This document shows, piece by piece, positions 1 through 14,102 of a stretch of 64,000 nucleotides of DNA. A program made the translations under genes and the position numbers. The notes beneath the pieces are model-generated. The model saw only the letters and a program-made list of their open reading frames with translations. It was not told the DNA's origin and made no database searches. Source of the DNA: Lanius collurio (Eukaryota; Chordata; Aves; Passeriformes; Laniidae); assembly GCA_020086605.1 (NCBI GenBank), contig JACBWW010000008.1, forward strand, positions 25,929,441 to 25,993,440, read 5' to 3'. Position 1 is the stretch's first letter, and the number at the start of each line of letters is the position of its first letter.

Positions 1-2667
1 AATGAAATTAAAACTAGCTTTGATATGTATAAGCAGTGACTGTACTGTAGGTTAATAGTGCTCCTGCATCACATTTGGTAGTCCAGATCAGGTGATTTTA
101 AATACAATTCCCTTGCAAACTGTGCTTCTGGGAACTGAGTGTTAATGTATTTTTCTGTCACTCCACATAGAGAGTCATATTTATTTGCAGCTAAAGAATG
201 TCAATATATATTTCTTTGTTATTTCACTTCTGGAATTACTGAGCAACTAGTGTATACATTTCACCATCATTTCTGCAGTTTTCTCTCCATCAGTGAACAC
301 CAAGAAAACCTCGAAAACACCAAAAATCCCACCCAGTTTAATTACAGATGTTTGAATGTCTTCCTGTCAAAGATTTAAATGAGCGAAAAGAATGTGTGCA
401 AGTCTCAATGAACTTAAAAAAGCAGCATGAAAGCAATACCTAATCAATGCTGGAAGTCATAGAAGGTATGGATAGCAAAAAGCTGAAGTCAGACTGACTA
501 CTCCTGCTAGAGTTGTAGTTCTCGTTTTCTTTAATATATATTTTGATACATATATTGGGAAATAAGTCCCCTACTCTGCTAAAGAGGGGTGCATCTCAGC
601 TGTGAAGTGAGGAAGTCTTTTTAGGAGGGAAAGCAAAGGATTTATAACTTCTAATCTGTGCTCACAGTGACACTTTGGGCAAACGACGACATAGCTTCTT
701 ACTTAACTGTAATAACGTATTAAGAAAAAAATAAACTTTATTCTTCTATAAATTACACTACTGGAAGAATCATGGTAGATAATCTGCCTTTATTTTGCAA
801 TCAAGTGCTTGTAAAGTAGTCATTAACAGTATTAATAGAAATGGTGGAAAGCTGCTGTCTTTTCAATATTTATTTGTGCTATTTTAAAGTGTAACATAAA
901 CAATGATTTTTACATAGGAAGTATTAAAAAATTATTACTATGATTTTCTAAAATTATGGTAATTTGTATTTTATTAAATTTGTCTTGGAATACTGTAAAT
1001 ATTATGTGAAAAATACTACACTTTCTTTCAGTTTTCATTATTGCTTTAATTACTTGAAATCTGAGGGGCATTCATAATACCAAACAGAGATCACTTTATG
1101 ATGGAAAAATTTTTATGAGGCTTCTTAAAGAAATCTGACTGGTTCATTACAGACAAATGGGTGCATCTTAATTATTAACAAAAGCATTGCTAAGGGGATA
1201 TATTGTGTCCTAGCTTTTTAATTTTACTTTGAAATTCAAGAAATTGGTACTTTTTTCAGAGCAGCTTAGTTGTGAATCTTGTAAACTTTCTGAAACTTTT
1301 ACATTCCTTTTCCCTAATGGGCTCTGCAGGAATATGTACTGCTTCATTGCAGTTACCTAATACTAGCTGTGCCTCTAATTAAATAGTCTAATCTGAAGCT
1401 GAGACACTCCTACACCATTTGATTATGTTAACAGAAATTCAGCATTCCTAGCAAAAAAAAAAAAAAAAAAAAAAGCACATTGAACTAGATCCCTTTTAAA
1501 TACATTAATTGTCTTGGTACCCTCTGTTTAAGTCATATTGGTAAGCCCAATGAGGTTTATTCTTTGTTTCTCTTAGAATGCATTGGAATGTAGTCCTCAG
1601 CATGCTTTTGTGTGCATGTGTGTGTTTTAGTTGTAATTGACAGGCAATAATAATATGCAGCTTCAGTTATTTCCTCAGGATAATGTTATATTGGACATAT
1701 TCCTGTGAACTATAGTAGTTGCAGAGTGATAGCTGTCACCATAGAAATTAATTATTTTCTATCGGAAAACATGATGTTTCTGTAGAGGTATCTGGAAGAG
1801 AAGGGAATTTATTTGTAAGTATAGGTTTAGTAATAGACCTTCATTCTCCAGTGTGTATTAAGATAGGCTGTAGGAGTGCTGCTTATGGATAGACTATCTT
1901 CTTTTGCCTTATGATACAAGTCTGTATGCATAAATACCTTGTTTTGAAATTCACTGAGTTATACATTTTTCTCTGTAGTGTTCTGGATTACTGTTGTACT
2001 GGATAATATTTTTGAAGTGCGTGTTACAATATATATAGTCAAATACTTCAGTTGGCATGAAATAAATAATTTCTGCAATACATTTTCCCTGGTGTATTTT
2101 AGACATTCATACTTCTTTGAGCTGTTTTTTAAAGTGGTCTTTTAGATAAATTTGACTTAATTCTTTCTTTCCAGGTAAGTTATGTTTATACTTTAGAAGA
2201 CCACTAGAAAACCAACCTTGTTTTAGTTATCATTTTGAATCTTCTTGAAGGCAGATTTTAAAGGGAAATTTTGAAGAATATTGCATACCTGATGTTGTCA
2301 GGAAAGGCAGTGAGGCCCCTGTGTGCTCCTGGGACTGACTGGGTGCTGGGTATTTCTGTGGGGCATGAGATGGGATTAAAGGTAGGGTCCCTATATCTCT
2401 CCCTCTTTTCTGTAAGAACTCAAACTAGGACATAATTCCTTCTAGTTGATCGAGGCCACTGGTGAGAATAAAGGCAAGCAACTGTTCCACTGCAGCTGTG
2501 AGGAGACAGGCACAGCAAAGAAGGAGTTGACACTGTCTCATCTTCTAGTGCTTGCATACTTACTGCTTTCATTTTCCCTACAAAAAAGAAAAAAAAGGTA
2601 AAAGAAGAAAAGAAAACCTTTTTTTTTTTTAATTTAAATATTTTACTGGCTCTATATACCTACAGAG
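1..2667. other. Non-coding AT-rich stretch, no gene seen
   Basis: No open frame here resembles a known protein, and no exon with convincing splice sites was found. The base composition is AT-rich and typical of avian intergenic or intronic DNA. A run of 22 A occurs at 1453-1474. The window begins inside this stretch, so any gene further left is not captured. Confidence 0.6.
1453..1474. repeat. Poly(A) run (A22)
   Basis: Twenty-two consecutive A residues. It could be a simple mononucleotide tract or the tail of an old retroposed copy, but no retroposed gene body is recognisable upstream of it. Confidence 0.9.
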
Positions 2668-3212
2668 TAAGTTGAAGGAGGTGATTCTGCCCTACTGCTC
2701 TGCTGTGGTGAGACCCAGCAGCGCTGCATCCAGCTCTGTGGTCCCCAGCATAAGGCCATGGATCTGTTGGAGCAAGTCCAGAGGAGAGACACACAAATGA
2801 CCAGGGGGCTGGAGCACCACCCCTGCGAGGGGAGGCTGTGCTGGGTTTATTCAGCCTAGAGAGGAGGAGGCTCCAGGGAGATCTCACTGCAGCCTTTCAG
2901 TGCATCAGGGGGGTGTTGCAATAGGGGGTTAACAACAAAGAAGGGGCCCACTAGGGATAATGGTTTTAAACTGAAAGAGGGTGGATTGAGGCAAGATACA
3001 AAGAAGAATTTTATAATGAGGGTAATGAGACACTGGCACCAATTGCCCAGAGAGGTGGTGGATGCCCCATCCCTTGAAACTTTCAAGATTAGGCTGGAGG
3101 GGGCTCTGAGCACCTTGATCTAGCTGAAGATGTTCCTGTTCATTGCAGTGAGGTTGGAACTAGATGACCTTTACAGGTCTCTTCCAATCCAAACTACTCT
3201 GTGATTCTGTGA
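2668..3212 (+). mobile_element. CR1 LINE, 5'-truncated 3' fragment
   Basis: Sense-strand match to the avian CR1 3' region. It has the stretch about a number of patients-style block 'gagcaagtccagagg', then 'ctccagggagatctcactgcagcc', the 'ttgcccagagaggtggtgg' block and the 'gatgacctttacaggtctcttccaatcc' block, and ends in the octamer-like tail 'ctgtgattctgtgag' at about 3200-3212. No reverse-transcriptase coding remains. The copy is diverged and certainly immobile. The family is judged by eye, and the 5' boundary is good to roughly 20 bases. Confidence 0.85.
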
Positions 3213-6200
3213 GCGATCTTCTGTTTATGTTTATATTTTTTTCCCAGAGGTGGTTTGAATAATGAAATGAATCATTCTCCAGATAGTTAACCAGCCACAC
3301 TTTTCCTCTTGACTTAGTGTGATAAGTGACTACTCTTGAATCTACCAATCTACCATCTATGCAGTTCAGATGATGGGGATTGTCCTTATTAAATACTAGC
3401 TTTAGGTAATTTCTTGTCAGATGTTTATTTGTTCAGAGAGCAATGTAAATTCTGATGTTGTTAGCAGTTGCTAATGAAACTACATTGACTGTTCGGTGGA
3501 TTTACATCTTCTGAAATACCATCTGTCTGACTAAGAATTACCAGGCTCATGAATTAATCCTACCCTTCCCTCTGCAGCTCTGCCTGCTCAGTGCCATGGT
3601 ACTTGTTCATCCTGGTCTCTGTTCTGCATGTTGTGAGAAAGGTCTTTACCCATTCTGTCCATAAACGTCCTGTGTTTCACACCTTGTTCTGCATTGGTTC
3701 ATTACATGCCATTGCCTTCAGGATTTTTTGAGAGCTTTATCAGAAAGACAAAGTTGGTCAGGACCCAGCTAGGAGAGAAGACAATTTCTCTTCCCTGCTC
3801 AGGCAGTATGACCTGGAGTGCAAAGAGAAATTCAGCTCATGAACAGAGGTCAGGTGTTGGAGTGATTTATGAATGTGGGCTGTGTGCAAACACAAGAGAA
3901 GCTGTGTGGTTCCTCCCACAGAAACATCTGGTTAAAAGTGGAGCTGCTCAGTCAACATCAAAGCAAGATGTGCAGTAACTGAGGCAGTGCCTAAGCATGT
4001 CTGTGGAAACCAGCTAAGCCTTTGAAATCCAAGTGAATGCTTATAGTTAAACAATTCACTGTCAAAAAAATAATTTTCAAAGTTTAGGAAAGGTCATCTA
4101 TTTGAAGTAAACTTTATAAAGGCTGGATGCTCGTGGGAATTTTTTTCATGTATTCTCTGTTCCTCTTTTCCCCCAGAGGCTGCTCCTTCCATAAGCATTT
4201 GCACTCCTATAAAAACATCACGCTTTTTATTTTGGAAGATTTTGCTGTTTTTAACTCTATGGGACTCATGAAGAAAATGCAAAAGTGGTATGACTCCCAA
4301 CAAGTGAGCAAGCAACAGCTTTCAAGCCCAGGTTTCACAAATAACTACCGGGTGTATGGCAAGAGGCCCGTGGCAGCCAGTGTGGCACAGCACCACCCCC
4401 TCCAGAGACAGCCTGTGTGTCACAGCGTGTGGAAAGAAATGAGGCAAAGCCAGCCTAGGGCAGAGAGATACAGAACAAAGGAAGTGGGTTGAGAAGCAAA
4501 GCAAAGCATGGGAGAGTATTTGAGCAGTGGTGGGAAGGGAGGTGTGAGCTCTGCTGGCTCCTGGTGTGAGTTTATCACCTTTTGCTGCTTCCAGCCTCAC
4601 CATATAGTTTCTGTAGGAAATCTGATAGCAACATGCTGATGGTGGCCCCTGAGCCTAAGAATCTGTAGGTTTAGCTGCAGAGGAGTGACAAAAGCCTGTG
4701 TTGGGCTCAGTACTGTGCTACCACCTTGTAGCTTTTGCCTCTCTTTTCTAGTATCAAACCCAAGCGCAGTTCATGGCTTGAAGTTAGGAGTATCCTGACA
4801 TAGGGAAATTGAGAAAGTGATTGGGAGAGAGTGTGAGCAATTGCTGTGCAATTCCGACCACCGAAAGAAAATACTTAATTTCTGCTTTTGCCTCTCAGAC
4901 AGTTCGGTGCTGGGTTGGGAAGACATAGGCAGTGGGAGTCAGGCCTTCTGAACTAATGCTTAGAAGGGCTTCACAAATCACCAGAAACTTGTTTTCTCTG
5001 AGAAATAAACATTGCAGAGACTGTGGTTAAAAGCTTGAGCACTGATGGGCAGTAGCCAAGCCAGTGCAGAACAGCAGGATTGGGATCTGCAGGCTCAGGG
5101 CAGCAAGTGGCTGGGCAGTGTCTGTCTCAGGTACCCACAGAGGTGGAGCCATCTGCTGGAGGGGAAGACAGCGTGAATTATGGTGAGTGTACCTCTTTTG
5201 TCAGTTCTGAGTGATTTGGAAGGAATTGAGATCTAGGAATAACTAAAAAACCTTAAAGACACTTCTAGAAAATGGGATGAACTTGTTTCCTGTTGAAATG
5301 CTTCTAAAATATAATCAGATATTCAGTCAAAATTTACTGGGAACAATAACACCTTAGGAATTGCCAGGAGCCATAATTACTAATGAGCTATAAAAATTAA
5401 CAAGCTTGATTCTACTCTCATTGAAATTAAGGCCTTTGTCAACAGCAGTAGCTTATGTCTTATGTGGTTATTTTCCTGGGAATTGTTAATGGGCTTGACT
5501 GAGCTCATTAGTATATTTGAATAAAGAACAAATGTGAAACTAGTCATTACATTAGCTATAGATTCTATCCATTGGAGCCCATAGCTTGTTGATCCTTCGG
5601 AGGGATCTGAGCTGTTCAGTGTGGCAATTTGAGCTTATCAACCACAGGGCAAGATCACACTTCTGTTTACTCTGGAGTAGATATGCTGGTAAATACTAAA
5701 CCAGTATTCCTTCAGAAAAGTATGCTCAGAAGCAAGGCTGAGAATAGCTGGCCCAATATCACCATGAAGAAATTAGAACTTTTTGATTTTTGCTCTGAAA
5801 TCTTTTAGCACTTGCAGAGAACAATAAAATATCATATTCTGCAAAATTATTCTTGAGTTACAGCAGTACAGCGTTAGATTCAAAAGTTGTTTCCGTGGAT
5901 GCTTGCACTCAAGGTATTTTTTACTTCTCTGTTACTTTAAAATCAAGCACTCCAACACTCTCTGCTATCTTCCACCTTAGCTTCTGCCACACAATCAGGA
6001 AGAACTCTTACCCTATGTAGAGTCAAGTTTGTGTTGAATTTGATTTCCCTTCTTTGGCAACATTTTCAAATTTGCTGTGTTCCTAACTTCCTGCTGTCAG
6101 AAAGTGATTCTAGAAAGATGCAAAAAACCATGTTATGCCAGGCTTCTCCTTCAAGGAATGGGGATCTTTCTCAAGGAACGGAGGTCTTTGTGCATACTGT

Positions 6201-9200
6201 TGGTATTCTGGTTGATTAATAAAACTCAGGTAGTGCTGAGCTTCTATTTGTAATGGAAGAAAAGCAAGACTCTTTAACTGGGTTCTATTGCTTTTGTACA
6301 TTTTAATTGCTACTTCCTTGTCAAATCTATAAATTGTGAATTCTTTAAATTGTAATGGTTTAGAAGTTAATGAAGTTAGCTAACTCAATTAGTCCTTTTG
6401 AAAATGATAATGAAGTATATTTAGAAAATACCCTTGATTCTTGTTACCACTGCAGTGCATACTTGTAAGATTAAATGTCTTTCAGAGCATGCCTGCTTGA
6501 GCAGGAGCACATATCTTGTGTCAACAGCCTCTTTGTCAGCTGCATGTGTGATTGCCCACTGAAATGCTGCCACTTCTCATCCCACACCCCCACACACTCT
6601 TCTAGACTGCTTGCTGCTTTCCTTGCAACAGGAAACCGTGGGCTGCTTTCCAACAGACCCCAGTTAAGGTAAGTATCATTGTGTTTGAAATAACCTTGGT
6701 AGTCACATGAGGCAAAGTCCTGTCTACCAGAAAACCATGGACAACCTTGAAAAACTCTAGACAGGTGCAGGTGAGCAAGGTCTATTTAAATATCTGTCTA
6801 TGTATACAGCTAGCTAGCTGTCCACATCAGCCACTCAATGAGAAACTTGTTGAATATTCTACAAGACAGATCCAAACTCACTAAACCCCTGAGCTCAGTG
6901 TAGTGATCTTTTAATCTTCCTCATCAATTGAAGAGCCCATTTACAGAGCAATCTCCCACATTTTACAATGGAACAAGATTTGGGTGAGACCAGAGCAGAA
7001 TATTTCAAGAGGACTTCCCTCCCCTCCCTTGCAAAAGTGAAGGGCTGAGCTCTTAGCATGGGCAGGAGTTCAGTGTTTGCTCTGATTTGGATCTGAGCTG
7101 TGACATTTCACAATTCATATGTCAGAAACTCTTAACACATTGTCCATTTCCAGGAAATTTTTCTAGGAATGTCCCTACACTAGAGAGTCAACAAATTAAG
7201 TGCTTTGTAAACTTTGCAAAAGAAGCTTCATACCACCCAAGGGTTGCTCCAGTGTGCTCCCTGACTTCTGAGTTACACATTAAGGCAGGGGACTAATGCA
7301 TTATCCATTCCACCTACAGGAGATTTCTCATGCTGATGATCAAGGATGTCCCAAGCAAACATCCAAAACCTTGACAGAAAACGTCATACTACCCAAGGAA
7401 GAAATATGTTACTTTTTGTGCTTCCTTTTCTTCTCATATGCTTCAGTTTGGGTAGCAGGCGTACACTGAAGTGCTGATGATATATAAAGAACTACACTGA
7501 CCTGGATTTCATACCTTAGAAGTGTTTTGTATTTTATTCAAAGCACAAGGTCCAACAGGGAAATGCCTGGGCTTGAAACTGCAGGACTTCTTGAATGTAT
7601 TTATCTAAAAACTGTTCTATCTGTCAGCATTAGCTTTGAGTAGGAATAATATGGTAAAGGCTTGGAGGTGAATGGGGAAGGGAGAGAGAACTTCCACCTA
7701 ATGACTTTTGAAGCCTTCATTATTTGAAGCCTGTTATTTAAAAAGCCTCTGTCTGGGACTGTGAGCAATGGAGATGGGCTTTGCAGATAACCCAAGCTGC
7801 TTAAGGAACTGTACATAGAAATGACAGTGTGCCTGCCCTCCACAAACCTGTCAGTGCTGCTGGCAAAACCTTTTTTATACACAGCAGTGCAGTCCTGAGT
7901 ACTTAGTACCTTGCAAGAGACTTGACTACTCCCATTTTGACTTTCATGATAGTTCCAATATTTTCAAGTGGGAGACATTTTAACATACTGCCTTTAACTC
8001 AGCATTCAGTTCTTTTTCCTGTGGATTCATCAGAGGCTAAAAATAATCTTTTCTTCACAAACAAGGAATAAGTAACAATAATAACAGCACATGTGTTTTC
8101 ACCACTCTGGGATAAAAGGAGGCAGTTTTTTCTGATTTGAATCACATTTGTGACAATGTCAGTTGGAGAAGAGGTAGATGTTAGGCACCAAACCTCTCAG
8201 AAAGACCCACTGCCTGGGGACAAGTATCTGAGCCCTCATCCTCCCAATTTACCCCTTTGTCCCTAACTAAGAAACAAGCACTGCTTTGTGCCATGTAATG
8301 ACAAATACTGCAAGAAGAGCTTGGAGCTCCAAGTTTTCCAAAGGCCCAGGGTCTCCTGTTTTGTTTTAGATGAGGTCTGTTCCTTACAGGCAACGAGGGA
8401 CTGGTGTGACAGTGCAGGTAGGAGTTTTTACTTGACATTTGTGCCAAGGCACTGCTGAAAGCAGTCAAAGCAGTCCCCGGATTCTACTTCCATCTTCTTT
8501 CTCAGCGCTGAATGCCACACTGGTGATAGCAGGACAGGGTCGTGCCAGGTCAGGCAGTGCAGGCAGGGAGCCATGTCAGAGGAAAAGCTGGACCCAAACA
8601 CTGTAGTTGTTGCTCAGAGGAGCCTCTTATAGTCCAGGAAGCTGTATGTCATGGACTGCAGCATAGCACTGCAGCCTCGGTCTTTGGCAGGGACAACTGG
8701 TGGTGGACTGAATGTGCCACTCCTAGAGCTTGCATAATAGTTACAATGGTAGTATAATTAGAATTAACATTTGTCTTGTAATATTCTATTCTAAGAAATG
8801 TTTTGCTACTTTTTGCGAGCTGTTTTTTTGGGTTTGGGTGGGTGTTTTCATTTGATTTTTTTTTCTTCTTGGCATCATCGAAACAGCCATCTTTGGTGGC
8901 ATCCGGGTGGTATGACTGTTTGCACAGAAACTTGTGAGGTTTCATCCATCAGAAGATAGTGACTTCCCCCTGCAGATAACAAACATGCCAGATTATGCAA
9001 TTTCTGGGTAGATAATGTTAGCAAATTCTTGTTAGCATTATCTGGCATCAAATGCAGGAATGTTATATCAAAAACATGGCAGTAATTGTAGTCTGGCTTC
9101 TTGTTCACATGACTGCACTACCTTTTTCACTAGCATGGATCCATTTGAGACAATATGACTAATTTGTTTTTAAAAAGGATAAGCCTTCAGACAGAGAAAG

Positions 9201-10707
9201 TAAGTTTACAAACACTTAAATGCTGACTTGTGGCAGTATCCTAAACCTGATTCTGTGTAAACGATTGTGTCCTGGTAGCTGCTAGTGATTTGTACTGTGG
9301 AAGGATCTCCATCAACATCAGTGTCTGTAATGGAGATGCACAGAAAGGCACAGGGCAAGAACATTCTCTTGTGTGAAGGGACGTGGTTTGGGTTAACAAA
9401 CTTTAGGGAGCAGTACAGATACCAGGCACTTCATTTCTGTTGCCTCAGGCCTAACCACACAGGTTAGATGCTACACTTCTAAAATCAGCAGGAACTTTGC
9501 TAGGGAGTAAAATTATGACTTGACTAGTGAAAAGAATTAAACCATAGCAGGGTCTGTAACAAGTTGCAACTGGGCAAATGGAGTTAGAAACATTTGGAGA
9601 ATTCCGCTACCATTTCTGCAGCATGGGGTGTGCCTCCTTCTCTGTATTTCCCTGTCTGATGCCCTCTCCAGCATGTCCCTGCAGATCTATGCCACTCTCC
9701 AATGCTCCTTGGTCCCTTCCCACGCAAGCCATGCAGGTTTCTACTGCACTGTAGAGGTGGGTCATGAATGATGGCCTGGGAGCAATGCTCTCCTGCTCCT
9801 GGTGGCAATCCCACCCAACCTGCTGCTAGACAAGAACACCTGGTTTATAATAGCCTTGTGTGCTTTTGGGGAATTTAACATAGATTTTGTTGTTCCCAGC
9901 ACTTTTTAGACTAGAGGTCAGACAGAGGTCTCCTGCTGGTGTGCAAGAAAAAGTATGTCACAGATAAGGCATGTTCCCTCACAGACTGGACAGGAGGATC
10001 TGTGGTGAATGATCCAAATAACTGATATCAGAAGCTGCTGGGCATCACCAAGACATACTATCACCTCTACTTTAAATCATTCTTGATTATGTTTTAAACA
10101 GGGTCAAGTAAGGGGCCTACGCAAAGACATCACTACCCTGCAGCCCACAGAGAGTCATATCACCTACCTAACTTCCCAAATAAGAAGAAAACCACCATCC
10201 TATTTCAAGGAAAATGGTAGCAGGGAGGGGCAAAGCAATCTCACTGCTGAGATAGACCTCAGTTCTGTGAGTGTGAAAATAATGGCATGCAACATAACAG
10301 TCCAACTTCCCATTAAAGCAGTTTGCAGCTGTGTCAGATACCTCAAAAAGTGTAGAAGTGTTAGAGTGACTTTTGGCTCCCTATTAGGAGCTGAGTTTGA
10401 AGAGGCCCTCGTCCTCCTCTCTCCTGCCTTAAGTTATGCTCAAGGTCTTGTTTATGGGCAAAAAGAAAGAACACCTTACATATAAGTAAAGCCAAGAATT
10501 TATCGTTAATTGAGATCTGCAGGGTATATTATCTCTAATCCAAATCTAACTGATTCAGAAAAATAAAGAATAACAAGGCAGTTAAAACTGCAATATGGTA
10601 GAAAGTGTCAATAGTAATATTAATAATACAATTACAATTCACTTCCTTTTTATCCTTTTTTTTTAGGATTACACTCACCCTTCCATTGTTCATCTATGTC
10701 TTAAAGT
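3213..10707. other. Non-coding stretch, no gene seen
   Basis: About 7.5 kb with only short, unrelated open frames on both strands and no recognisable protein domain. The part around 5330-5560 is AT-rich with several TAATTA/TTAATG-type words and few repeats, which is the look of a possible conserved non-coding element, but conservation cannot be judged from one sequence. A small inverted repeat at 8985-9048 is listed separately. Confidence 0.55.
8985..9048. repeat. Inverted repeat / potential hairpin
   Basis: The arms ATGCCAGATTATGC (8985-8998) and GCATTATCTGGCAT (9035-9048) are reverse complements at 13 of 14 positions, separated by 36 bases. The spacer carries a further partial copy of the arm (AGATAATG). 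It may be a short palindromic transposon remnant or chance. No coding is involved. Confidence 0.6.
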
Positions 10708-12345
10708 CATACAATCATAGCACAGAATATGATGAGTTGGAAGGGACCCATCAGGTTCATGAAGTCCAGCTCCAGGACGCCCCAAGAGTCACATCATGGG
10801 CCTGAGAACATTGTCCAAATGCTTCTTGAACTCTGGCAGGCATGGAGCTGTGACCACTGCCCTGGGGAGCCTGTTCCAGTGCCCAAACACCCTCTGGGTG
10901 AAAAAACTTTTTCCTGATACCCAACCTAAACCTCCCCTGACAGTTCCAGGCCATTCTCTTGCGTTCTGTCACTGGTTACCCCAGAGCAGAGATCAGTGCT
11001 GTCCCTTTGCTTCCCCTCCTGAGGGAGTTGTAACTGCAATGAGGTCTCCCCTCAGTCTCAGCCACTCCTCACATGGCTTCCCCTCCAGACCCTTCATCAT
11101 CTTTGTTCTCCTCCTTTGGACACTCTCTAATGGTTTAATGTTTTTCTTACATTGTGGCACCCAAATCTGCCCCCAGCACTGGAGGTGAGGCTGCCCCAGA
11201 GCAGAGCAGAGCAGGACAATCCCCTCCCTTGCCTGGCTGTCAGTGCTGGGCTTGATGGCCCCCAGGACAGGGTTGGCCCTCCTGGCTGCCAGGGCACTGC
11301 TGACTCGTGTTCAACCTGCCATCAACCCAGAGCCCCAGGTCACTTTCCATGGAGCTGCTCTCCAGCCTCTCATTCCTCAGTCTGTCTGTACATCCAGGGC
11401 TGCCCCATCCCAGGTGCAAAATCCAGCACTTCCCAATGTTGAACTTCATGCTGTGATGTGTCTCTCTCCAGGCCCTCTCTGCCTTTGAGGAAATCACCAG
11501 CTCCTCCCACTTTTATATAATCTGTGAACTTACTCAGTATCCCTTCCCGTCCTGTGTCCAAGTAATTTATGAAGATGTTGAAGACCACAGGGGCCAAGGA
11601 TGGAGCCCTGTGGAACCCCACCAGTGACAGGTCCCCAGTCTGATGTCACCCCATTCACTGCAATCCTTGACATGCCCTACACATGAGCCACCTGCTTACC
11701 CATCACATGATGTGTTTATCCAGCTGTGGGCTGGGCATTTTTTAAAGAAGGTTCCCATGAGAGACAGTATCAAAAGCTCTGCTAAAATCCAAAAAGGTTA
11801 TATCAATTGACTTCCCTTGATCAGCTAGATGGACTACCCTGTTATAGAAGGAAACCATGTTCCACATGCAGGACTTTCCCCTCATGAAGCTGTGTTGGCT
11901 GTGACTGATACCTGCATTGTCCTCCAAGTGCTTTACAATACCTCCCAGAATAATCTTTTCCATGATTTTACCAGGCACTGAAGTGACTGTCAGGCCTGGA
12001 TTTTCCAGGGTCCTCCTTCTTGCCCTTCTTGAAAACTGGGACAAAGTTTGCGGTGAGCCACGATCGCTCTGGATTCCCAAGGCATTCATAAATCATCAAG
12101 AGAGGTCTTGTGGTGACATCAGCCAGCTCTTTGAGGATTCTCAAATTAGTCCCATCAGTACCATAGCCTTGTAGGGATCCAGCTGGAGCAGCAGACCCCA
12201 GCATAAATTCAGGGTCAATGAGGAGCTGATCATTCTCACAGTCATGGTCCTCCAGCTCAGAGCACTGAGACCCCTTGGTCCATCATAGACACTGAAGACA
12301 TAGAAAAAGAATGCATTAAACAAGTCAGAATCTTCAGCCTGCAGA
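10708..12345 (-). mobile_element. CR1 LINE with decayed reverse-transcriptase fragment
   Basis: Antisense CR1 of about 1.6 kb. Read on the - strand, the 5' part encodes the CR1 reverse transcriptase in broken pieces: a FNAFF..VFS block near 12330-12300, a GKKEDPG block near 12030, 'SVPGKIMEKIIL' near 11970, 'SQHSFMRGKSC' near 11900 and 'FLDFSRAFDTVSHGNLL' near 11790-11745. This last is part of the palm of the enzyme, ahead of its YxDD box. Frames change several times and stops intervene, so it is a pseudogene. The 3' end at about 10708 carries the usual untranslated region and tail. It is 5'-truncated and needs no special explanation in a bird genome. Confidence 0.9.
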
Positions 12346-14102
12346 CTCAAAACTGTAAATCTTCAGCTTCCAGTGTCCTTTCTTGAAAAATTATCACACT
12401 GATGCTCTAGGCTCTACTTGAGGTAATTTTTGTGTGTTTTGTAAGATGCAATTACACCCTTTTTTTTTTCACTGGTCTGCAGCTACATGTTACAGCTGAA
12501 TTTACTGTATGTGCTTTTTTCCATATACACCAAAGGCTCTTCTTTTCTTCTCTTTGGAACTCCTAAACCCAGTTTTGTCCAACTTCAAGTCCATGTTTCT
12601 CTAACTGACCACTGATGGGGAGCTGCAGGGTCTGCACTGTCAAGCCTGTGCCCCAGATTTCATCCTTTCATGCCCTGTGCTGCTGTAAGCTCCATGCTGT
12701 GTTTCCATCCTGGTATTTTTCGACTCTGTATTGTATTAGATGTCATAGAAGTACTAATTGTTACTTCTACCTATATAAATCTGCACCATACAAAGCAAAA
12801 CAAAATTAAAATTAATTACGGTAGGCAACTCATAACTTAGAGAAATTGCTGTCATAGAAATAAAAACAAATCTCTGGGCTGATCAAGAAAAGCTCAGACA
12901 GATTAAGCCTGCAGGCCCTTGTCCTGAAGCTCTGCAAAAGCTGGGTGCCTGTTGCTAGCAATGGCAGTGCCAGGTTACAAGGCTACCCTGCTGCACTTCT
13001 TGTCTGTCCTCTCACTAAATTAGGCAAGCTGTCATAGAGGAGTCTTTTAAACTTTTAGGAAGCAGTACATCCAGTGCAAGTCCATATGCCTTGAGTTGAT
13101 TGTTTACTGATGAAAGAGATTATCCAGATTTTGGAATTTTTAGAGATCAACAGCTATGAATGAAACATCAAAGCAAGGAACTGCTCTTTTTAAATTTTAA
13201 TTTCCAGATTAAACCTTTGGTGCACAAACATGTATTTCAAGACCTTCCCCACCACTAGTACTTGCTGCCTAACTGGAATCAAAAATTTTTGTCAAAGGCA
13301 TGAGAAAATCTTTCTTGTCAGATAATTCCCTCAGCATTGTGATTTTTTCATTTCAGTGGTTTGTAATACACAAGGGGTAGTAAGCAGATGGAACTAGTTT
13401 ACATTTGCCCATTCATGTGAATTCTTTTACAAAGAAAGGATTTTTATAGTAAGATCTGCTCTGCTGAAGCCTTTAAAGCCATTGTAATAGACAGAGAACA
13501 GTATAGAAGGACATCTATAATTAGATTCCCGTAACTGCTGTGTGGGGATTTGGCAGTTTCTCCTAGTCAGTATCGACAAAGCCACAGTTCACAAGCTCTA
13601 ACTGGAGTCTCCTGGCTCAGTGGTCGGCTTCATCTGTGAAAAGCATGCCCAGACTGGATGCTGGAGGTTGATACTGGAAAAAACAATCCACAAACAAAAT
13701 TATAGGGAGCCAGAGATAGTGGAGAAGGAGTCTGTGTTCATCTTTATGCCATATGCATGGCCTGTGAGAGCTGTCAGGTCAGTACTCCATGCTGTGATGG
13801 CAGGTGGGAGACATTTGCTCCCTCGGAAACTTGAGGGAGGGTTGACCCGAAACTCCCCTGGGCTTGTCTGGAATGTGTCAAAGACACCTATACATGTCCA
13901 CTGCTCAGGCAGGGAATGCATGCATTTATTCTAGGAGCAACACTTTCCCAGAGATCTAAAATTTAGAGACTTAGGAAACTGGACGAGGTGCTAAGCAATC
14001 TTAATTCCACCAAAGCTGAAAATTAGCCTAATGCCCTAGCCTGGAATAACAAACCTTTGAGTCTGACTTTTCTACCAGGAAAATGGGAAGAAATGAGGAG
14101 TT
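12346..14102. other. Non-coding stretch, no gene seen
   Basis: There is no recognisable coding sequence. It includes one RFX-type X-box-like word at 12951-12962, listed separately. Otherwise it is ordinary low-GC avian non-coding DNA. Confidence 0.55.
12951..12962. promoter_or_regulatory. X-box-like (RFX) motif
   Basis: GTTGCTAGCAAT is a near-palindrome matching the two RFX half sites (GTTGC and GCAAY) of the X-box that drives many ciliary genes. The nearest gene on this strand is CAPSL, a cilia-associated gene, whose first coding exon is 10.9 kb downstream. No TATA box, CpG island or first exon is evident beside it. A 12-base match can arise by chance, so this is a lead only. Confidence 0.25.
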
